From: Neglectibacter timonensis
GTDB lineage: Bacteria > Bacillota > Clostridia > Oscillospirales > Acutalibacteraceae
Direction: 5' to 3'
Length of the DNA stretch: 64,000 nucleotides
NCBI RefSeq assembly: GCF_900048895.1
Contig: NZ_LT160638.1
Location: forward strand, 186,001-250,000
Shown here: piece by piece, positions 28,458 to 39,278 of the stretch
Layout: every line of letters begins with the position of its first letter
How positions within the stretch are numbered: position 1 is the first letter of the stretch
Notes under the pieces: generated by a model
The model's input: only the letters and a program-made list of their open reading frames with translations
The model's database searches: none
What the model was told of the DNA's origin: nothing
Position numbers and translations under genes: made by a program

Positions 28458-29321
28458 TTATCCTTTCACCGCTCCCAGCATCAACCCTTTTACAAAGTAC
28501 TTTTGCAGGAACGGGTAAACGCACAGGATGGGTACGATGCTGATGACTACAGTGGCCATTTTGAAGATTTCGGACTTGTTGGTGAGATTCCCCAGGCCGA
28601 TCATAGAACTCTGCATGGTGTTGGCTACAATCATTTCCCGCAGCAGCATCTGCAGAGGGTACAGTTCCCGGGAGCTGATATAGAGTACGGAATTGAAATA
28701 GTCGTTGTAGATTCCCACTCCATAAAACAGCGCCATTACCGCCATAATGGGCTTGGAAAGCGGAAAGACGATTTTAAAAAAGATGGTGATGTCAGAGGCG
28801 CCGTCTATCCTGGCCGATTCCTCCAGGCTTACCGGCAGGCTGGTCATGAAATTTTTGGTGATGATCAGGTTATAGGCGCTGCAGGCCATAGGCAGAAACA
28901 GCGCGGGCAGTTTATTCGCCAACCCCAGCCGCGTCACCACAATGTAAGAGGGAATCATGCCTCCGCTGAACAGCATGGTGAACATGATAAGCCCGTTGAA
29001 CACCTTCCTGGGGGCGAACTGGGGCCTGGATAGGGCATAGGCGCTGGGAATTGTCAGCACCAAGGCAATCAGGGTTCCACACAGGGTAATCAGCACACTG
29101 ATACCGAAGGAGCGGAGAAAACCGCTGGAAACCAGGGTTCGGTAATACTCTGAAAAATCAAGGGCGTGAGGCAAGAAATGGAGCTTGTCCGCCAGGTAGG
29201 AATCTGCGGTGGACACAGAGATGACAAACACATACCAGAAGGGGAAGAAACATAAAAAGCCCAGAACCGCCAGAATCAGATACACCATGTAGTCAAACGC
29301 CGTATTTTTTCTTTTTTTCAT
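28458..29321 (-). CDS. Carbohydrate ABC transporter permease, LplC/YtcP family (locus C)
   Basis: A 287-residue permease with a strongly basic N-terminus (MKKRKN) and six membrane segments; the EAA loop reads EESARIDGAS and the end is MLGAVKG. The longest frame begins at a TTG at 29339 that overlaps the upstream stop; ATG 29321 lies directly after a GGGGGCGGAG ribosome binding site and is the better start. The gene is the second of the locus C operon and couples with the LplB-type permease upstream. Confidence 0.87.
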   Translation of the reverse strand: MKKRKNTAFDYMVYLILAVLGFLCFFPFWYVFVISVSTADSYLADKLHFLPHALDFSEYYRTLVSSGFLRSFGISVLITLCGTLIALVLTIPSAYALSRPQFAPRKVFNGLIMFTMLFSGGMIPSYIVVTRLGLANKLPALFLPMACSAYNLIITKNFMTSLPVSLEESARIDGASDITIFFKIVFPLSKPIMAVMALFYGVGIYNDYFNSVLYISSRELYPLQMLLREMIVANTMQSSMIGLGNLTNKSEIFKMATVVISIVPILCVYPFLQKYFVKGLMLGAVKG

Positions 29322-29335
29322 TTCTCCGCCCCCTT

Positions 29336-30244
29336 TCAAAAGATGATTTCTTCGCCGATCCGGCGGGAAAAGGCGTTGGCGCCCAGCAGAAGGCCCAGGC
29401 TGATTACGCTTTTGAACAGCCCTGCCGCAGTGGCGGTTCCGTAATTGTCGCCTCCCATAGAAAACGCCGTGCGGTAAACATAGGTGTCGATAATATCTCC
29501 CGTGGCGTAAACGGCGGGATTATACATGTTGAAAATTTGATCGAAGCCCGCGCCGATGATGGTGCCCACCCACAGCACGAACACCGTAAGGATGGTATTT
29601 CGGATGCAGGGCAGCGTAATGGAAAAGATGCAGCGGCCCCTGCCCGCGCCGTCAATTGCGGCGGATTCGTACAGGCCGGGATCGATGGACAGAATGGCCG
29701 ACAGGAACAAAACGGAGTTAAATCCCATGTCCTTCCACATGTCCGCCCCCACTACAATGATCCGGAAGAGATTGTTGTCCGTGAGGGTAATGGGGGAAAG
29801 CCCTCTTCCCTTCAGCAGAAAATTGATGCCGGTCTCCGGATTGAAAAAGGTGATGCAGAAGACGGACACCACTACCCAGGATAGGAAGTGTGGGATGTAG
29901 GTGACAGTTTGCACTAGGGATTTGAACACTTTGTTTTTCACTTCGCTGAGCAGAATCGCCATGAAGACCGCTGCGGGCAGACAGACCGCAATGCGCATCA
30001 CCGCCAGGATGATAGAATTCTGAAAAGCCCTCCAGAAAAAATGATCGGAAAACAAGTTCTGGAAATTTTTAAAACCTACAAACCCATCGAAGGAGAAAAA
30101 ACTCATACCCGGCTGATACCGGCGGAAGGCAATGCCAATGCCGAACATGGGCGTATAGCAAAAAATCAGAAACCAGAGCAGCGCGGGCGCCACCATCACA
30201 TAGAGCCACTTGTCCCGTTTGAAGCTTGTGAGAACTCTTCTCAT
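29336..30244 (-). CDS. ABC transporter permease, LplB family (locus C)
   Basis: A 302-residue first permease of locus C. From ATG 30244 the protein begins MRRVLTSFKRDKW, the basic lead-in common in LplB proteins, then the first membrane helix. The EAA loop reads YESAAIDGAG. GGGAGGGG stands about 8 bases before ATG 30244; an open frame reaching back to 30391 adds a non-family tail and overlaps the promoter region. It is the first gene of a minus-strand operon of four genes and is transcribed away from the YesM/YesN pair, which probably controls it. Confidence 0.87.
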   Translation of the reverse strand: MRRVLTSFKRDKWLYVMVAPALLWFLIFCYTPMFGIGIAFRRYQPGMSFFSFDGFVGFKNFQNLFSDHFFWRAFQNSIILAVMRIAVCLPAAVFMAILLSEVKNKVFKSLVQTVTYIPHFLSWVVVSVFCITFFNPETGINFLLKGRGLSPITLTDNNLFRIIVVGADMWKDMGFNSVLFLSAILSIDPGLYESAAIDGAGRGRCIFSITLPCIRNTILTVFVLWVGTIIGAGFDQIFNMYNPAVYATGDIIDTYVYRTAFSMGGDNYGTATAAGLFKSVISLGLLLGANAFSRRIGEEIIF

Positions 30245-30485
30245 AAAGAGATACCCCTCCCTTACGTTGTAAAAACGCTGATTCAGCCTGAATTCAGGAT
30301 AACATGGGAACCGGAGTTTCACAGTCCACAAATTGGTGTATATCACTTGAAAAATTGCATCTCTTCCTGAAATTATATCGTATTTTGCCATGTTTTTAGC
30401 TGGAAATCATTCCCATTACGGATTTCTGATGTTGATAATTCTGGAAAGGAAGATTATAATGGCTTCATCGGGGAGGGTGGTCTTG

Positions 30486-32231
30486 ATGAAGTTCATGAAG
30501 CTGAAGACCAAATATATCCTCTCCTATGCCCTCACGATCTTATGCCCGATCCTGCTGTTTTTAGGGATTATTCTCAACGTAGTCTCCAATGTCATAGTGA
30601 AGCAGAGCATTGAAAATGAGGTACAGATTAACAAGCAGTTTAAAAATAACGTCGGCTATATTTTCAAGGATTACGCCAGCATCGTCAACCGGCTGTGCTA
30701 CAGCGGGGAACTGCAGAATCTGGTGGGGCTGGATGCAGAGACCCTGCAGAAAAATCTCTCCTCCTTTCTCAATCAAAAAGAGATTATCCGCAGCAGTATT
30801 TTGTTCTATAACTATCAGGGGGCACTCACCGTGTACCTGCGGGAGGATTCCCCGCTGATCGACTATCTTTTTTTTATGAAGCTGGAGGACGGCGGTCCGC
30901 AAAACGCCCTTTATCAGCAGCTTTCCCAAGAGGAAAACCGCATTGATTGGCGGTTTGAGAACGGTAAGGTAACCGTCTCGCGCCCAATCACCAGTTATAC
31001 CAGCGAGTCCTTCGGGCTGGTGCAGCTGGTCGTCCGGGAACAGGATATCTACCAGCTGTTTTCCTCCTACCGTCCGGAGGACCGGTATATTGTTATTGTG
31101 GATGAGACGGGCAAGGTGATCTCTTCCAACGACCGCGCCATTGTGGGCACAGATTATTCCGGCCAGGATGTGTATCAGCGGCGGTTGGATGGAGATATGC
31201 TCTATACCCAGGACGGATCCTGCGCCGTGCTCTATGAACAGTTGGAGCAGATGGATGATGGGCCCAGCTGGACCATCATTACCCAGATTCCTGTCAAAAA
31301 TATGCGCCAGCTTGCCAATACGGTTTTGCAGATAGGATGCCTTACGGCGGGACTGTGCTTTTTGGCCTCCAGCCTGCTTTATCTGCTTCTTTCCGGCGAC
31401 GTGGTCCGCAGGGTGCAAAAGCTGAGCCTGTATATGGACCTGCAGCGGGAGAGCAAATTTGTCCCCATTCCCATTCAGGGACCAAAGGACGAGCTCTACA
31501 AGGTGCAGCTGGCTTTTAACCGAATGATTGCCAGCCTGGAACAGCTCATCCATGACAACTACCTCTCCCAGCTGAAAATAAAAAATGTGCTGATTGAAAA
31601 GCAGAGCGCAGAACTTATCGCGCTGCAGAATCAGATCCATCCTCATTTTCTGTTCAATACCCTGGAATCTATCCGGATGAAGCTGCAGAACGGGGATTCG
31701 CAGCATGCTCAGGACATGCTTGTGTCGCTTTCCCGTATTTTGCGGCTGAGTCTTTCAGACCGGGAGGATCTGATCCCGTTGAAAAGTGAACTGGAGTATG
31801 TGGGCCATTATATAAAAATACAAAATTTGCGGTTCCCCAAGCGGTATACCTTTGAGATCTCTTTCGAAGAGGAGATGCTGGAATATTGTGTTCCCAAATA
31901 TGCCATACAGACGCTGGTGGAAAACGCGGTGCTCCATGGGATCGATCCCAAGGGCGGGGAAGGCCGCATCTCTGTGAAGGGAGAAAAAGAGGGGGAGGAT
32001 CTCTGCATCCGGGTAACGGACAACGGCGTGGGAATCCCGGAAGGGAAACTGAAGAAGATCCGGGACCGTCTGGCCTCGGCCCGGGAGACATCGGATGAGG
32101 AAGGGATCGGGATTCAGAACGTAAACGACCGTTTGACCATGCATTTTGGGGAAGCATATGCCGTGCAGCTCAACAGCATGGAAGAACAGGGAACGGAGGT
32201 GGTTTTTCGTGTACCGTGTCATCATTGCTGA
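30486..32231 (+). CDS. Sensor histidine kinase, YesM family
   Basis: A 581-residue membrane sensor kinase. Membrane helices lie at about residues 8-31 and 278-303, enclosing an extracellular Cache-like sensor of about 245 residues; a HAMP linker follows (about 303-355). The His_kinase domain has QIHPHFLFNTLES with the phospho-acceptor His387, and the ATPase domain has LVENAVLHG (N box), DNGVGIP (G1) and EGIGIQNVNDRL (G2). GGGAGG precedes ATG 30486 by 9 bases; other Met codons upstream (30459 and 30390) are less well placed. It overlaps the regulator gene by 23 bases and stands divergent to the locus C importer, the classical layout for sugar-responsive YesMN control. Confidence 0.88.
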   Translation: MKFMKLKTKYILSYALTILCPILLFLGIILNVVSNVIVKQSIENEVQINKQFKNNVGYIFKDYASIVNRLCYSGELQNLVGLDAETLQKNLSSFLNQKEIIRSSILFYNYQGALTVYLREDSPLIDYLFFMKLEDGGPQNALYQQLSQEENRIDWRFENGKVTVSRPITSYTSESFGLVQLVVREQDIYQLFSSYRPEDRYIVIVDETGKVISSNDRAIVGTDYSGQDVYQRRLDGDMLYTQDGSCAVLYEQLEQMDDGPSWTIITQIPVKNMRQLANTVLQIGCLTAGLCFLASSLLYLLLSGDVVRRVQKLSLYMDLQRESKFVPIPIQGPKDELYKVQLAFNRMIASLEQLIHDNYLSQLKIKNVLIEKQSAELIALQNQIHPHFLFNTLESIRMKLQNGDSQHAQDMLVSLSRILRLSLSDREDLIPLKSELEYVGHYIKIQNLRFPKRYTFEISFEEEMLEYCVPKYAIQTLVENAVLHGIDPKGGEGRISVKGEKEGEDLCIRVTDNGVGIPEGKLKKIRDRLASARETSDEEGIGIQNVNDRLTMHFGEAYAVQLNSMEEQGTEVVFRVPCHHC

Positions 32232-32958
32232 CGATGAGCCGGATATCTGCGCCGGGATGAAGACGCTCATCGATTGGGAAGCGCTGGGATTTGAGGTGGC
32301 TGGTACGGCTGAAAACGGGCTTCAGGCCATGGAGCTGGAGGAAGAACTGAAAGCTGATTTGGTAATTACCGACATCCGCATGCCGCTGATGGACGGTTTG
32401 GAGCTGGCCAGACGTCTCAAAAGCAGCTCCGCGGATATTCAGGTTGTTATCCTCAGCGGTTATCGCGACTTTGCCTATGCAAAACGCGCCATCAGCTGTG
32501 GGGTCAGCAATTATCTGCTCAAGCCGGTGGATACGGAAGAGCTTGCCGGAGAACTCAGAAAGATCAAGCTGACGCTGGATCAGCTCCATACTTCCATGAA
32601 AGAATATACGCTGCCGGAAGAGGACGGGAGCCCGGAATCCGCCGCTTCCGAAATCCTTGCCTATATTGACGCGCATTATCGGGAAAACCTGAGCCTGCGT
32701 GAATTGGGAGAACGTTTTTATCTGAACCCGGCTTATTTGGGCCGGCTGATCAAAAAGGAACGCGGAATCTCATTCCATGAATATTTAAATTATGTTCGGA
32801 TTCAACAGGCCAAACTCCTACTGCGCAATTCGGCTCTCTCTATCCACGAGATTACAGAACGGATTGGATATAATTTTGAGGATCATTTTTACCGCAATTT
32901 TAAAAAATATGTCTCCCTCAGCCCCAATGACTACCGAAAGCTTCACAGGAAAAAGTGA
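32209..32958 (+). CDS. Response regulator, YesN type (REC + AraC helix-turn-helix), short form
   Basis: A 249-residue transcription regulator. The receiver domain covers residues 1-120 with the acidic pair IADDEPD near the start, the phospho-acceptor Asp55 in VITDIRMP, and a Lys in LLKPVDTEE. The AraC double helix-turn-helix covers about 145-249 (LGERFYLNPAYLGRLIKKE, then ITERIGYNFEDHFYRNFKK, ending SPNDYRK). The long linker domain common in YesN proteins is missing, so this is a compact version. GTG 32209 follows CGGAGG by 9 bases and gives the exact family start. It overlaps the kinase gene and forms with it a two-component system. Confidence 0.88.
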   Translation: MYRVIIADDEPDICAGMKTLIDWEALGFEVAGTAENGLQAMELEEELKADLVITDIRMPLMDGLELARRLKSSSADIQVVILSGYRDFAYAKRAISCGVSNYLLKPVDTEELAGELRKIKLTLDQLHTSMKEYTLPEEDGSPESAASEILAYIDAHYRENLSLRELGERFYLNPAYLGRLIKKERGISFHEYLNYVRIQQAKLLLRNSALSIHEITERIGYNFEDHFYRNFKKYVSLSPNDYRKLHRKK

Positions 32959-33011
32959 CGGGCCGACGCAGCGGATATGACCCCGGTCACCCGGCGGGAG
33001 AAAATCCTGAC

Positions 33012-33051
33012 AAAGCCTCCTCCCGCCGGAAAAAGATAGGAGGAGGCTTTT
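33012..33051 (+). terminator. Terminator of the YesMN operon
   Basis: Perfect 12-base arms AAAGCCTCCTCC and GGAGGAGGCTTT around a 15-base loop. Only a short T run follows. Confidence 0.7.
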
Positions 33052-33488
33052 GCGTTAGTCCGTTTTTATGGACTGGTATGAGCCTTGTTTTATCTGTTCC
33101 TGAAAGGAAGAATGGGAATATGCAGAAAGCAAAAGCAAATGGCAAGCATATTCATGCTCCCGAAGGACGCCAGAAATCTGTATGGGTTTTGGATCGGTTT
33201 GCGTTTGCTGACTTCAAAACTGCGGCGGGAACAGAGGAGGGATTGTTGTACGAAAAAGGGGACAAAAAGTGCTGGCGGCGTTTTGACAGACCTCCATGCC
33301 GGCAGGGAGGTTCTTCCGGGAGTTGGTGAAATGGCAGCCCGGGAGGAACTGATTCAAGCAAAACCGCGGGAAGTCAGGGATCTATGGATCTGAAAGAGGC
33401 CATGCGAGAGTGTTTGCAGAAAGGAATCCGCACGAACACTGAGTTCTTGCGGGTTCCTTTCTGACTGTACCGAACAAATCCGTCCGGC
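33052..33488. other. Gene-poor stretch, no supportable gene
   Basis: About 440 bases. The best open frame is 69 residues from ATG 33120 (AAAGGAAG upstream), basic and without recognisable motifs; I do not accept it as a gene. A hairpin with 15-base arms (one mismatch) lies at 33417-33465, with no T run. Nothing else is recognisable. Confidence 0.4.
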
Positions 33489-33530
33489 GGGGAACAAAAC
33501 AAAAGCGCTTCGCATAGCTGCGAAACGCTT
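33489..33530 (-). terminator. Minus-strand terminator-like hairpin
   Basis: Arms at 33503-33514 and 33519-33530 pair over 12 bases with one G-U. Read on the minus strand it is followed by TTGTTTTGTT, a T-rich tail. It would end a short transcript coming from the tRNA side. Confidence 0.55.
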
Positions 33531-33649
33531 ACTCATGCTATTTGCGGACCGCTTCGGCCAGTGGTGAACGTGCGCCTCCAGCGCACAAAGCCGTCACGCT
33601 GCTGCCGTACTCCAAAAGGAGCCTGCAAAGCATGGCGATAAGGTTGAAA
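33531..33649 (-). other. Possible small structured RNA or 31-codon frame between two minus-strand terminators
   Basis: On the minus strand this 119-base segment lies after the tRNA terminator and before another terminator. It contains small perfect hairpins at 33570-33586 (GTGCGC/GCGCAC) and 33610-33621 (CTCC/GGAG). It also holds a 31-codon frame (33633 to 33538) starting MLCRLLLEYG and ending LAEAVRK, but with no ribosome binding site. I cannot identify it. Confidence 0.25.
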
Positions 33650-33687
33650 TAAAAAAACTACGGTTCACATTTCGCAAACCGTAGTTT
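33650..33687 (-). terminator. Terminator of tRNA-Val
   Basis: Read on the minus strand, AAACTACGGTT and AACCGTAGTTT form a perfect stem directly after the CCA end of the tRNA, followed by TTTTATTT. Confidence 0.8.
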
Positions 33688-33764
33688 TGGTGGGGATAAC
33701 TGGACTCGAACCAGTGACCTCCTACGTGTGAAGCAGGCGCTCTAACCAGCTGAGCTATACCCCC
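33688..33764 (-). tRNA. tRNA-Val (anticodon CAC)
   Basis: A 77-base tRNA including an encoded CCA end. The acceptor stem GGGGGTA pairs with TATCCCC (one G-U), the D arm has GCTC/GAGC with AGCTGGTTA, and the anticodon stem CCTGC/GTAGG holds the loop TTCACAC with anticodon CAC, reading GUG valine codons. The T arm is ACTGG-TTCGAGT-CCAGT. A terminator follows it immediately on the minus strand. Confidence 0.95.
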
Positions 33765-33941
33765 GTAACAGACAATACTATACCAGATTTTTGGCGTACA
33801 GTCAAGCCCTGTTTTTGGAAAAATGGAGAAGAAAATGATGGGCGGGGAATAGCAGAAGGCAGTCTGGGCGGTTTTAGCGGAAAAAGTTTCGCTGGGGCTG
33901 AAATGCCGGACAAAGCCTCCTGCATTGTGACTTTTGGAAAA

Positions 33942-34349
33942 TCATTCCCTACCGCGGGATTTCAGGCGGGCGAGAGCCCGGGAAAGGGCGGCCTGCGTCT
34001 GATAGTATTCCTGCTGGCTTTGCTTTTGGCGCAGCCGCTCTTCGGCGCGCCGTTTGGCAGCAAGGGCGCGGTTGATGTCGATTTCCTCCGGCCGCTCAAT
34101 GGAGGCGGCCAGAAGGATCACCCGTTCCGGCATAATTTCCACGCAGCTGTCAGTGATCACAGCCATATGCCATTCCCCTTTTTCATCCTGGAACCGGAGC
34201 TCTCCGGCGGTAATAACTGTGACCATGGGTTCATGGCCGGGCAGAATCCCGTGGGAACCGTCAATGGCGGGCAGGATGATCTGTTGGGCGTTTCCGGAAA
34301 AGAAAATGTCCTCGGGAGACAGCATTTCAAGATAAAAGGTGGAAGCCAT
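33942..34349 (-). CDS. atpC: F1Fo ATP synthase epsilon subunit
   Basis: A 135-residue epsilon subunit, the rotor part linking the F1 head to the c ring and inhibiting ATP hydrolysis. It starts MASTFYLEMLSPEDIFFSG, close to the family's usual opening, and contains the GILPGHEPM loop of the N-terminal beta-barrel; a helical Arg/Gln-rich C-terminal part follows (about residues 88-135). It is the last gene of the atp operon, 48 bases after atpD, behind AGAAAGGAAG. Length and order are normal. Confidence 0.93.
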   Translation of the reverse strand: MASTFYLEMLSPEDIFFSGNAQQIILPAIDGSHGILPGHEPMVTVITAGELRFQDEKGEWHMAVITDSCVEIMPERVILLAASIERPEEIDINRALAAKRRAEERLRQKQSQQEYYQTQAALSRALARLKSRGRE

Positions 34350-34397
34350 AGCTGCGGTACTTCCTTTCTTCTGAAAGATGGTTCATCCGACTGGGAT

Positions 34398-35831
<1,434 letters not shown>

Positions 35832-36719
35832 TCAACTGTCCAGCAGGCTTGCCGCCCCGCCGGCGATCTCGGTGATCTCCTGCGTGATTGCGCCTTGCCG
35901 GGCGCGGTTGAATTCAAGAGACAGCTTTTTCAGCATATCCCTGGCACTGTCTGAAGCAGAATCCATAGCGGTCATTCTGGCGTTTTGTTCGCTGCAGAAG
36001 GATTCTACCAGCGCACCGAAAAGGTAACCCTTCAAGAGTCCAGGGACCAGGACTTCCATCACGCTCTCCACCGTGGGTTCATAGCGCAGCACTTCCCGGT
36101 ATTTCCCTTCTTCCCGCATGCCGCGCATGGCGCTGAGCATTGCCCGGTCCAGCGGAAGCAGTTTTATGATCTCCGGCTCCATCTGTGCAGACGACACCGA
36201 ACGGGTATAAATTAGATAGATTTCATCCAGATTTTCCGAATCATACAGGGAAACCAGGGTGCTGATAATCTCCCGGGATCTTTCAATGGTGGGGTCCTGG
36301 GCGGTATACATGAATTCGGCGTCAATCCGAATGTCCTTCTTCATAAAGTAGTGCCGGCCCATCTGTCCGATCAGGAAAAGGGTGGGATCCTTTTTTCTGG
36401 CCATATAGCTCTCCGCCAGCTTCAGCACATTGTGGTTGTAGGCGCCCGCCAGCCCCTTGTCTCCCGTAATGACCACAAAGCCTGCCTTTTTTTCCTTGAC
36501 GCTTTCATGGCCGTCCACAAACCGGTGGCGCAGTTCCGGGGAATGACGGAAGATATCCAGCAGGGTCTTGGCAATCTGTTCAAAATAGGGCTGCACCTCA
36601 GAAAGCTGCTTGCGGGCTTTTTTTACCTTGGAGGAGGAGATGAGATACATTGCGTTGGTGATTTTCAGGGTCTGCTCAATGCTCCGCATGCGGGAGCGGA
36701 TTTCCGTTATGCCTGCCAT
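35832..36719 (-). CDS. atpG: F1Fo ATP synthase gamma subunit
   Basis: A 295-residue central-stalk subunit. The N-terminus [24 protein letters not shown] (shown in part) has the typical coiled-coil with the T-x-KIT-x-AM motif, and the C-terminus contains the matching helix with [13 protein letters not shown]. It transmits rotation from the c ring to the beta subunits. The gene overlaps the end of atpA by 13 bases, so translation is likely coupled. Confidence 0.95.
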   Translation of the reverse strand: MAGITEIRSRMRSIEQTLKITNAMYLISSSKVKKARKQLSEVQPYFEQIAKTLLDIFRHSPELRHRFVDGHESVKEKKAGFVVITGDKGLAGAYNHNVLKLAESYMARKKDPTLFLIGQMGRHYFMKKDIRIDAEFMYTAQDPTIERSREIISTLVSLYDSENLDEIYLIYTRSVSSAQMEPEIIKLLPLDRAMLSAMRGMREEGKYREVLRYEPTVESVMEVLVPGLLKGYLFGALVESFCSEQNARMTAMDSASDSARDMLKKLSLEFNRARQGAITQEITEIAGGAASLLDS

Positions 36720-38233
36720 GTGGGGCTCACCTGCTTTTTGTAGGCTTCGGAACAGTCCAGGATGACCTGTTCGTTTTCAGCCGAGAGTTCGCCCGTCTGC
36801 TGGATTTCCTCCATCACCTGGGGCTGTATGTTTTCCATATATTCAGCAAGCCCCCAGGCAAATTCCCTGGCATGGGACAAGGGAACGTCGGAGAGCAGCT
36901 TACGGGTGGCGGCAAAGAGGATGACCACCTGCCGCGACACGGGGAGGGGATGATAGAGAGGCTGTTTGAGCACTTCTATCAGCCGCTTGCCGTGCTCCAG
37001 GGCCTCTTTGGTGGCTGGATCCAGATCGGAGCTGAACTGAGTAAACACCTCCAGTTCCCGGAACTGGGCCAGATCGATGCGCAGGCTTCCGGCAATCTTT
37101 TTGACGGCCTTCGTCTGGGCGGCGCCGCCCACGCGGGAGACGGAAAGCCCTACGTTTACGGCGGGGCGCACGCCGGAAAAGAACAGATCGCTTTCCAGGT
37201 AAAGCTGGCCGTCCGTGATGGAGATGACGTTGGTCGGGATATAGGCGGAAACATCCCCTGCCTGGGTTTCGATGATGGGCAGAGCCGTGATGGAACCGCC
37301 GCCAAACTCAGGAGCCATCCGGCAGGCGCGCTCCAGGAGCCGGGAATGCAGATAAAACACGTCTCCGGGATAGGCTTCGCGGCCAGGGGAACGCTTCAAA
37401 AGCAGGGAGAGTGTGCGGTAGGCAACCGCGTGCTTTGACAGGTCGTCATAGACGATCAGCACATCCTTCCCCTGGCCCATGAAATACTCGGCAATGGCGG
37501 CCCCGGAATAGGGCGCGATGTATTGCAGAGGGGCAGGCTCGCTGGCAGAGGAGGAAAGAAGGATGCTGTACTCCATGGCGCCCTCTTTTTCCAGCGTGTT
37601 GTGGATTTTCGCCACAGTGGAAGCTTTCTGGCCGATTGCCACATAGATACAGATCACGTTTTGGCCTTTTTGATTGAGAATGGTGTCCACCGCTATCGAG
37701 GTTTTCCCAGTCTGACGATCCCCTATGATCAATTCCCGCTGTCCCCGGCCTACGGGTACCATGGCGTCAATAGCCAATATGCCGGTCTGCAGGGGGACGG
37801 TGACGGGCTGCCGCGTCACAACCCCGGAGGCCTCATGCTCGATGGGCCGGGTTTCCGAGGTGGGGATCGGCCCCTTGCCGTCGATGGGGTCTCCCAGGGC
37901 GTTGATGACCCGCCCCAGCATCTTTTCCCCTGCGGGCACGTCCGCCCTCCGGCCGGTACGCCTGACCAGATCCCCTTCCTGCAGGCCCTCTTCAGGGCCC
38001 AGCAGCGCGCAGCCCACACTGCCTGTTTCCAGGTTCATGGCAAGGGCTTTCACACCGTTTTCAAATTCCAAAAGTTCGCCGTACATGACGTTCTGAAGGC
38101 CATAAACGGTGGCGATGCCGTCGCCGATCTGAATGACGGAGCCGGTTTCGCTCACCTGGGTCTTCTCCTCATACCGGGCGATCTCTTCTTTCAGTATGGA
38201 TACGATCTCTTCCGGATTGCCGTTCAAAGCCAT
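36707..38233 (-). CDS. atpA: F1Fo ATP synthase alpha subunit
   Basis: A 508-residue nucleotide-binding regulatory subunit of F1. The P-loop is GDRQTGKTS (about residues 169-177), and the family segments [19 protein letters not shown] near residue 25 and [20 protein letters not shown] near 360 are present, including the conserved SVSRVG. It starts at ATG 38233, which overlaps the stop of atpH by one base (TAATG). Length is as expected for bacteria. Confidence 0.96.
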   Translation of the reverse strand: MALNGNPEEIVSILKEEIARYEEKTQVSETGSVIQIGDGIATVYGLQNVMYGELLEFENGVKALAMNLETGSVGCALLGPEEGLQEGDLVRRTGRRADVPAGEKMLGRVINALGDPIDGKGPIPTSETRPIEHEASGVVTRQPVTVPLQTGILAIDAMVPVGRGQRELIIGDRQTGKTSIAVDTILNQKGQNVICIYVAIGQKASTVAKIHNTLEKEGAMEYSILLSSSASEPAPLQYIAPYSGAAIAEYFMGQGKDVLIVYDDLSKHAVAYRTLSLLLKRSPGREAYPGDVFYLHSRLLERACRMAPEFGGGSITALPIIETQAGDVSAYIPTNVISITDGQLYLESDLFFSGVRPAVNVGLSVSRVGGAAQTKAVKKIAGSLRIDLAQFRELEVFTQFSSDLDPATKEALEHGKRLIEVLKQPLYHPLPVSRQVVILFAATRKLLSDVPLSHAREFAWGLAEYMENIQPQVMEEIQQTGELSAENEQVILDCSEAYKKQVSPTWQA

Positions 38234-38748
38234 TACCTCTCTTTCAGGGATCTTTGGAGTCCTCGGAGCATGCCGCGCACGCTCTTGTCATAGGTCATAT
38301 CGCCCAGCTGTATCACAAATCCGCCGATCAGCGATGGATCCAGCCGGGTGAGCAGCTCCACACGATTTTTCCCGTGGAGCCTGCAGAGCGCCTGGGACAG
38401 CTGCTCCCGGTCCGCTTCCGCAAGAGGTCTGGCACAGCGCAGGGTGGCCTCTGCCGCCTGCTCCGCATCCAGACAAAGGGCATGATAGCAGGTCAGGATT
38501 CGGGGCAGCAGGAAGATCCGCTCCCGGTCGCATAGCAGGCGGTAAAAATTGAGCAGCAGGGGAGTGGTCTTATCCCGGAGCAGGCGTTCCAGCAGGGCGT
38601 GTTTTTCAGCAGTGCTTACACAGGGGCTGCAAAGAACCTTCCAGAGGCTGCTGTCCCCGGTGAGAAATTCTGTATCGGAACGAAACTGTGCTTCCTCCTG
38701 CGTCAGCTCAAACAGGGCCTGAGCATACCGCTGTTCCAACGGCCTCAT
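38233..38748 (-). CDS. atpH: F1Fo ATP synthase delta subunit
   Basis: A 171-residue peripheral-stalk subunit that holds the b dimer to the alpha subunits. It is weakly conserved as usual, but the N-terminal RYAQALFEL motif and the C-terminal [22 protein letters not shown] are characteristic of the OSCP/delta family. The start overlaps atpF by four bases (ATGA). Confidence 0.93.
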   Translation of the reverse strand: MRPLEQRYAQALFELTQEEAQFRSDTEFLTGDSSLWKVLCSPCVSTAEKHALLERLLRDKTTPLLLNFYRLLCDRERIFLLPRILTCYHALCLDAEQAAEATLRCARPLAEADREQLSQALCRLHGKNRVELLTRLDPSLIGGFVIQLGDMTYDKSVRGMLRGLQRSLKER

Positions 38749-39230
38749 GGCTTTTCCCCCACTTCCGACAGGAAGGAATCCACCAGCCTTCGGTCCGCCT
38801 CCCCGTCCATCTCCTTTTGGGAGAGCTTCGAGGCTGCAGCCAACACCAGCTCGGTCATGTTTCCCTGCACCTGGCGCAGCATCTGTTCCCGGTCCAGCTC
38901 CAGCTGGGTGTGGGCGCGGGCGGCGGCTGTGCGGGCATCCTGGTCCGCGTTTTTCAGGATCTCGTCATATTCCTTCTGCCCCCGCTCCTTGGCCTCCTGA
39001 ACAAGTTTTGCGGCTTCGGCCTGGGCGTCCGCCAGCTGCTTTTCGTATTCGGCGCCGAGAGCTTCTGCTTTCCGGTTCTTCTCTTCTGCGTCCTTCAAAT
39101 TGTTTTCAATTTCCGCGGTGCGGCTCTCCATCATCTTGGTGATGGGCCCGAAGAGGAAATGCTTCAGGAGCAGGAACAGAACGAGGATATTAACAATATT
39201 CCAAATAATTGACCAGTCCAAGTTCAGCAA
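38745..39230 (-). CDS. atpF: F1Fo ATP synthase b subunit
   Basis: A 161-residue peripheral-stalk subunit: one N-terminal membrane helix (about residues 7-27, IIWNIVNILVLFLLLKHFLF) and a long charged coiled coil rich in Ala, Glu, Lys and Gln (about 30-140). It anchors delta and alpha to the membrane sector. There is a single b gene, and AAGAAAGGTAG stands before the ATG. Its position between atpE and atpH is standard. Confidence 0.94.
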   Translation of the reverse strand: MLNLDWSIIWNIVNILVLFLLLKHFLFGPITKMMESRTAEIENNLKDAEEKNRKAEALGAEYEKQLADAQAEAAKLVQEAKERGQKEYDEILKNADQDARTAAARAHTQLELDREQMLRQVQGNMTELVLAAASKLSQKEMDGEADRRLVDSFLSEVGEKP

Positions 39231-39278
39231 ACCGATGCGCCTACCTTTCTTTCAGGGGATTCCTGCAATGCTTCAGCC

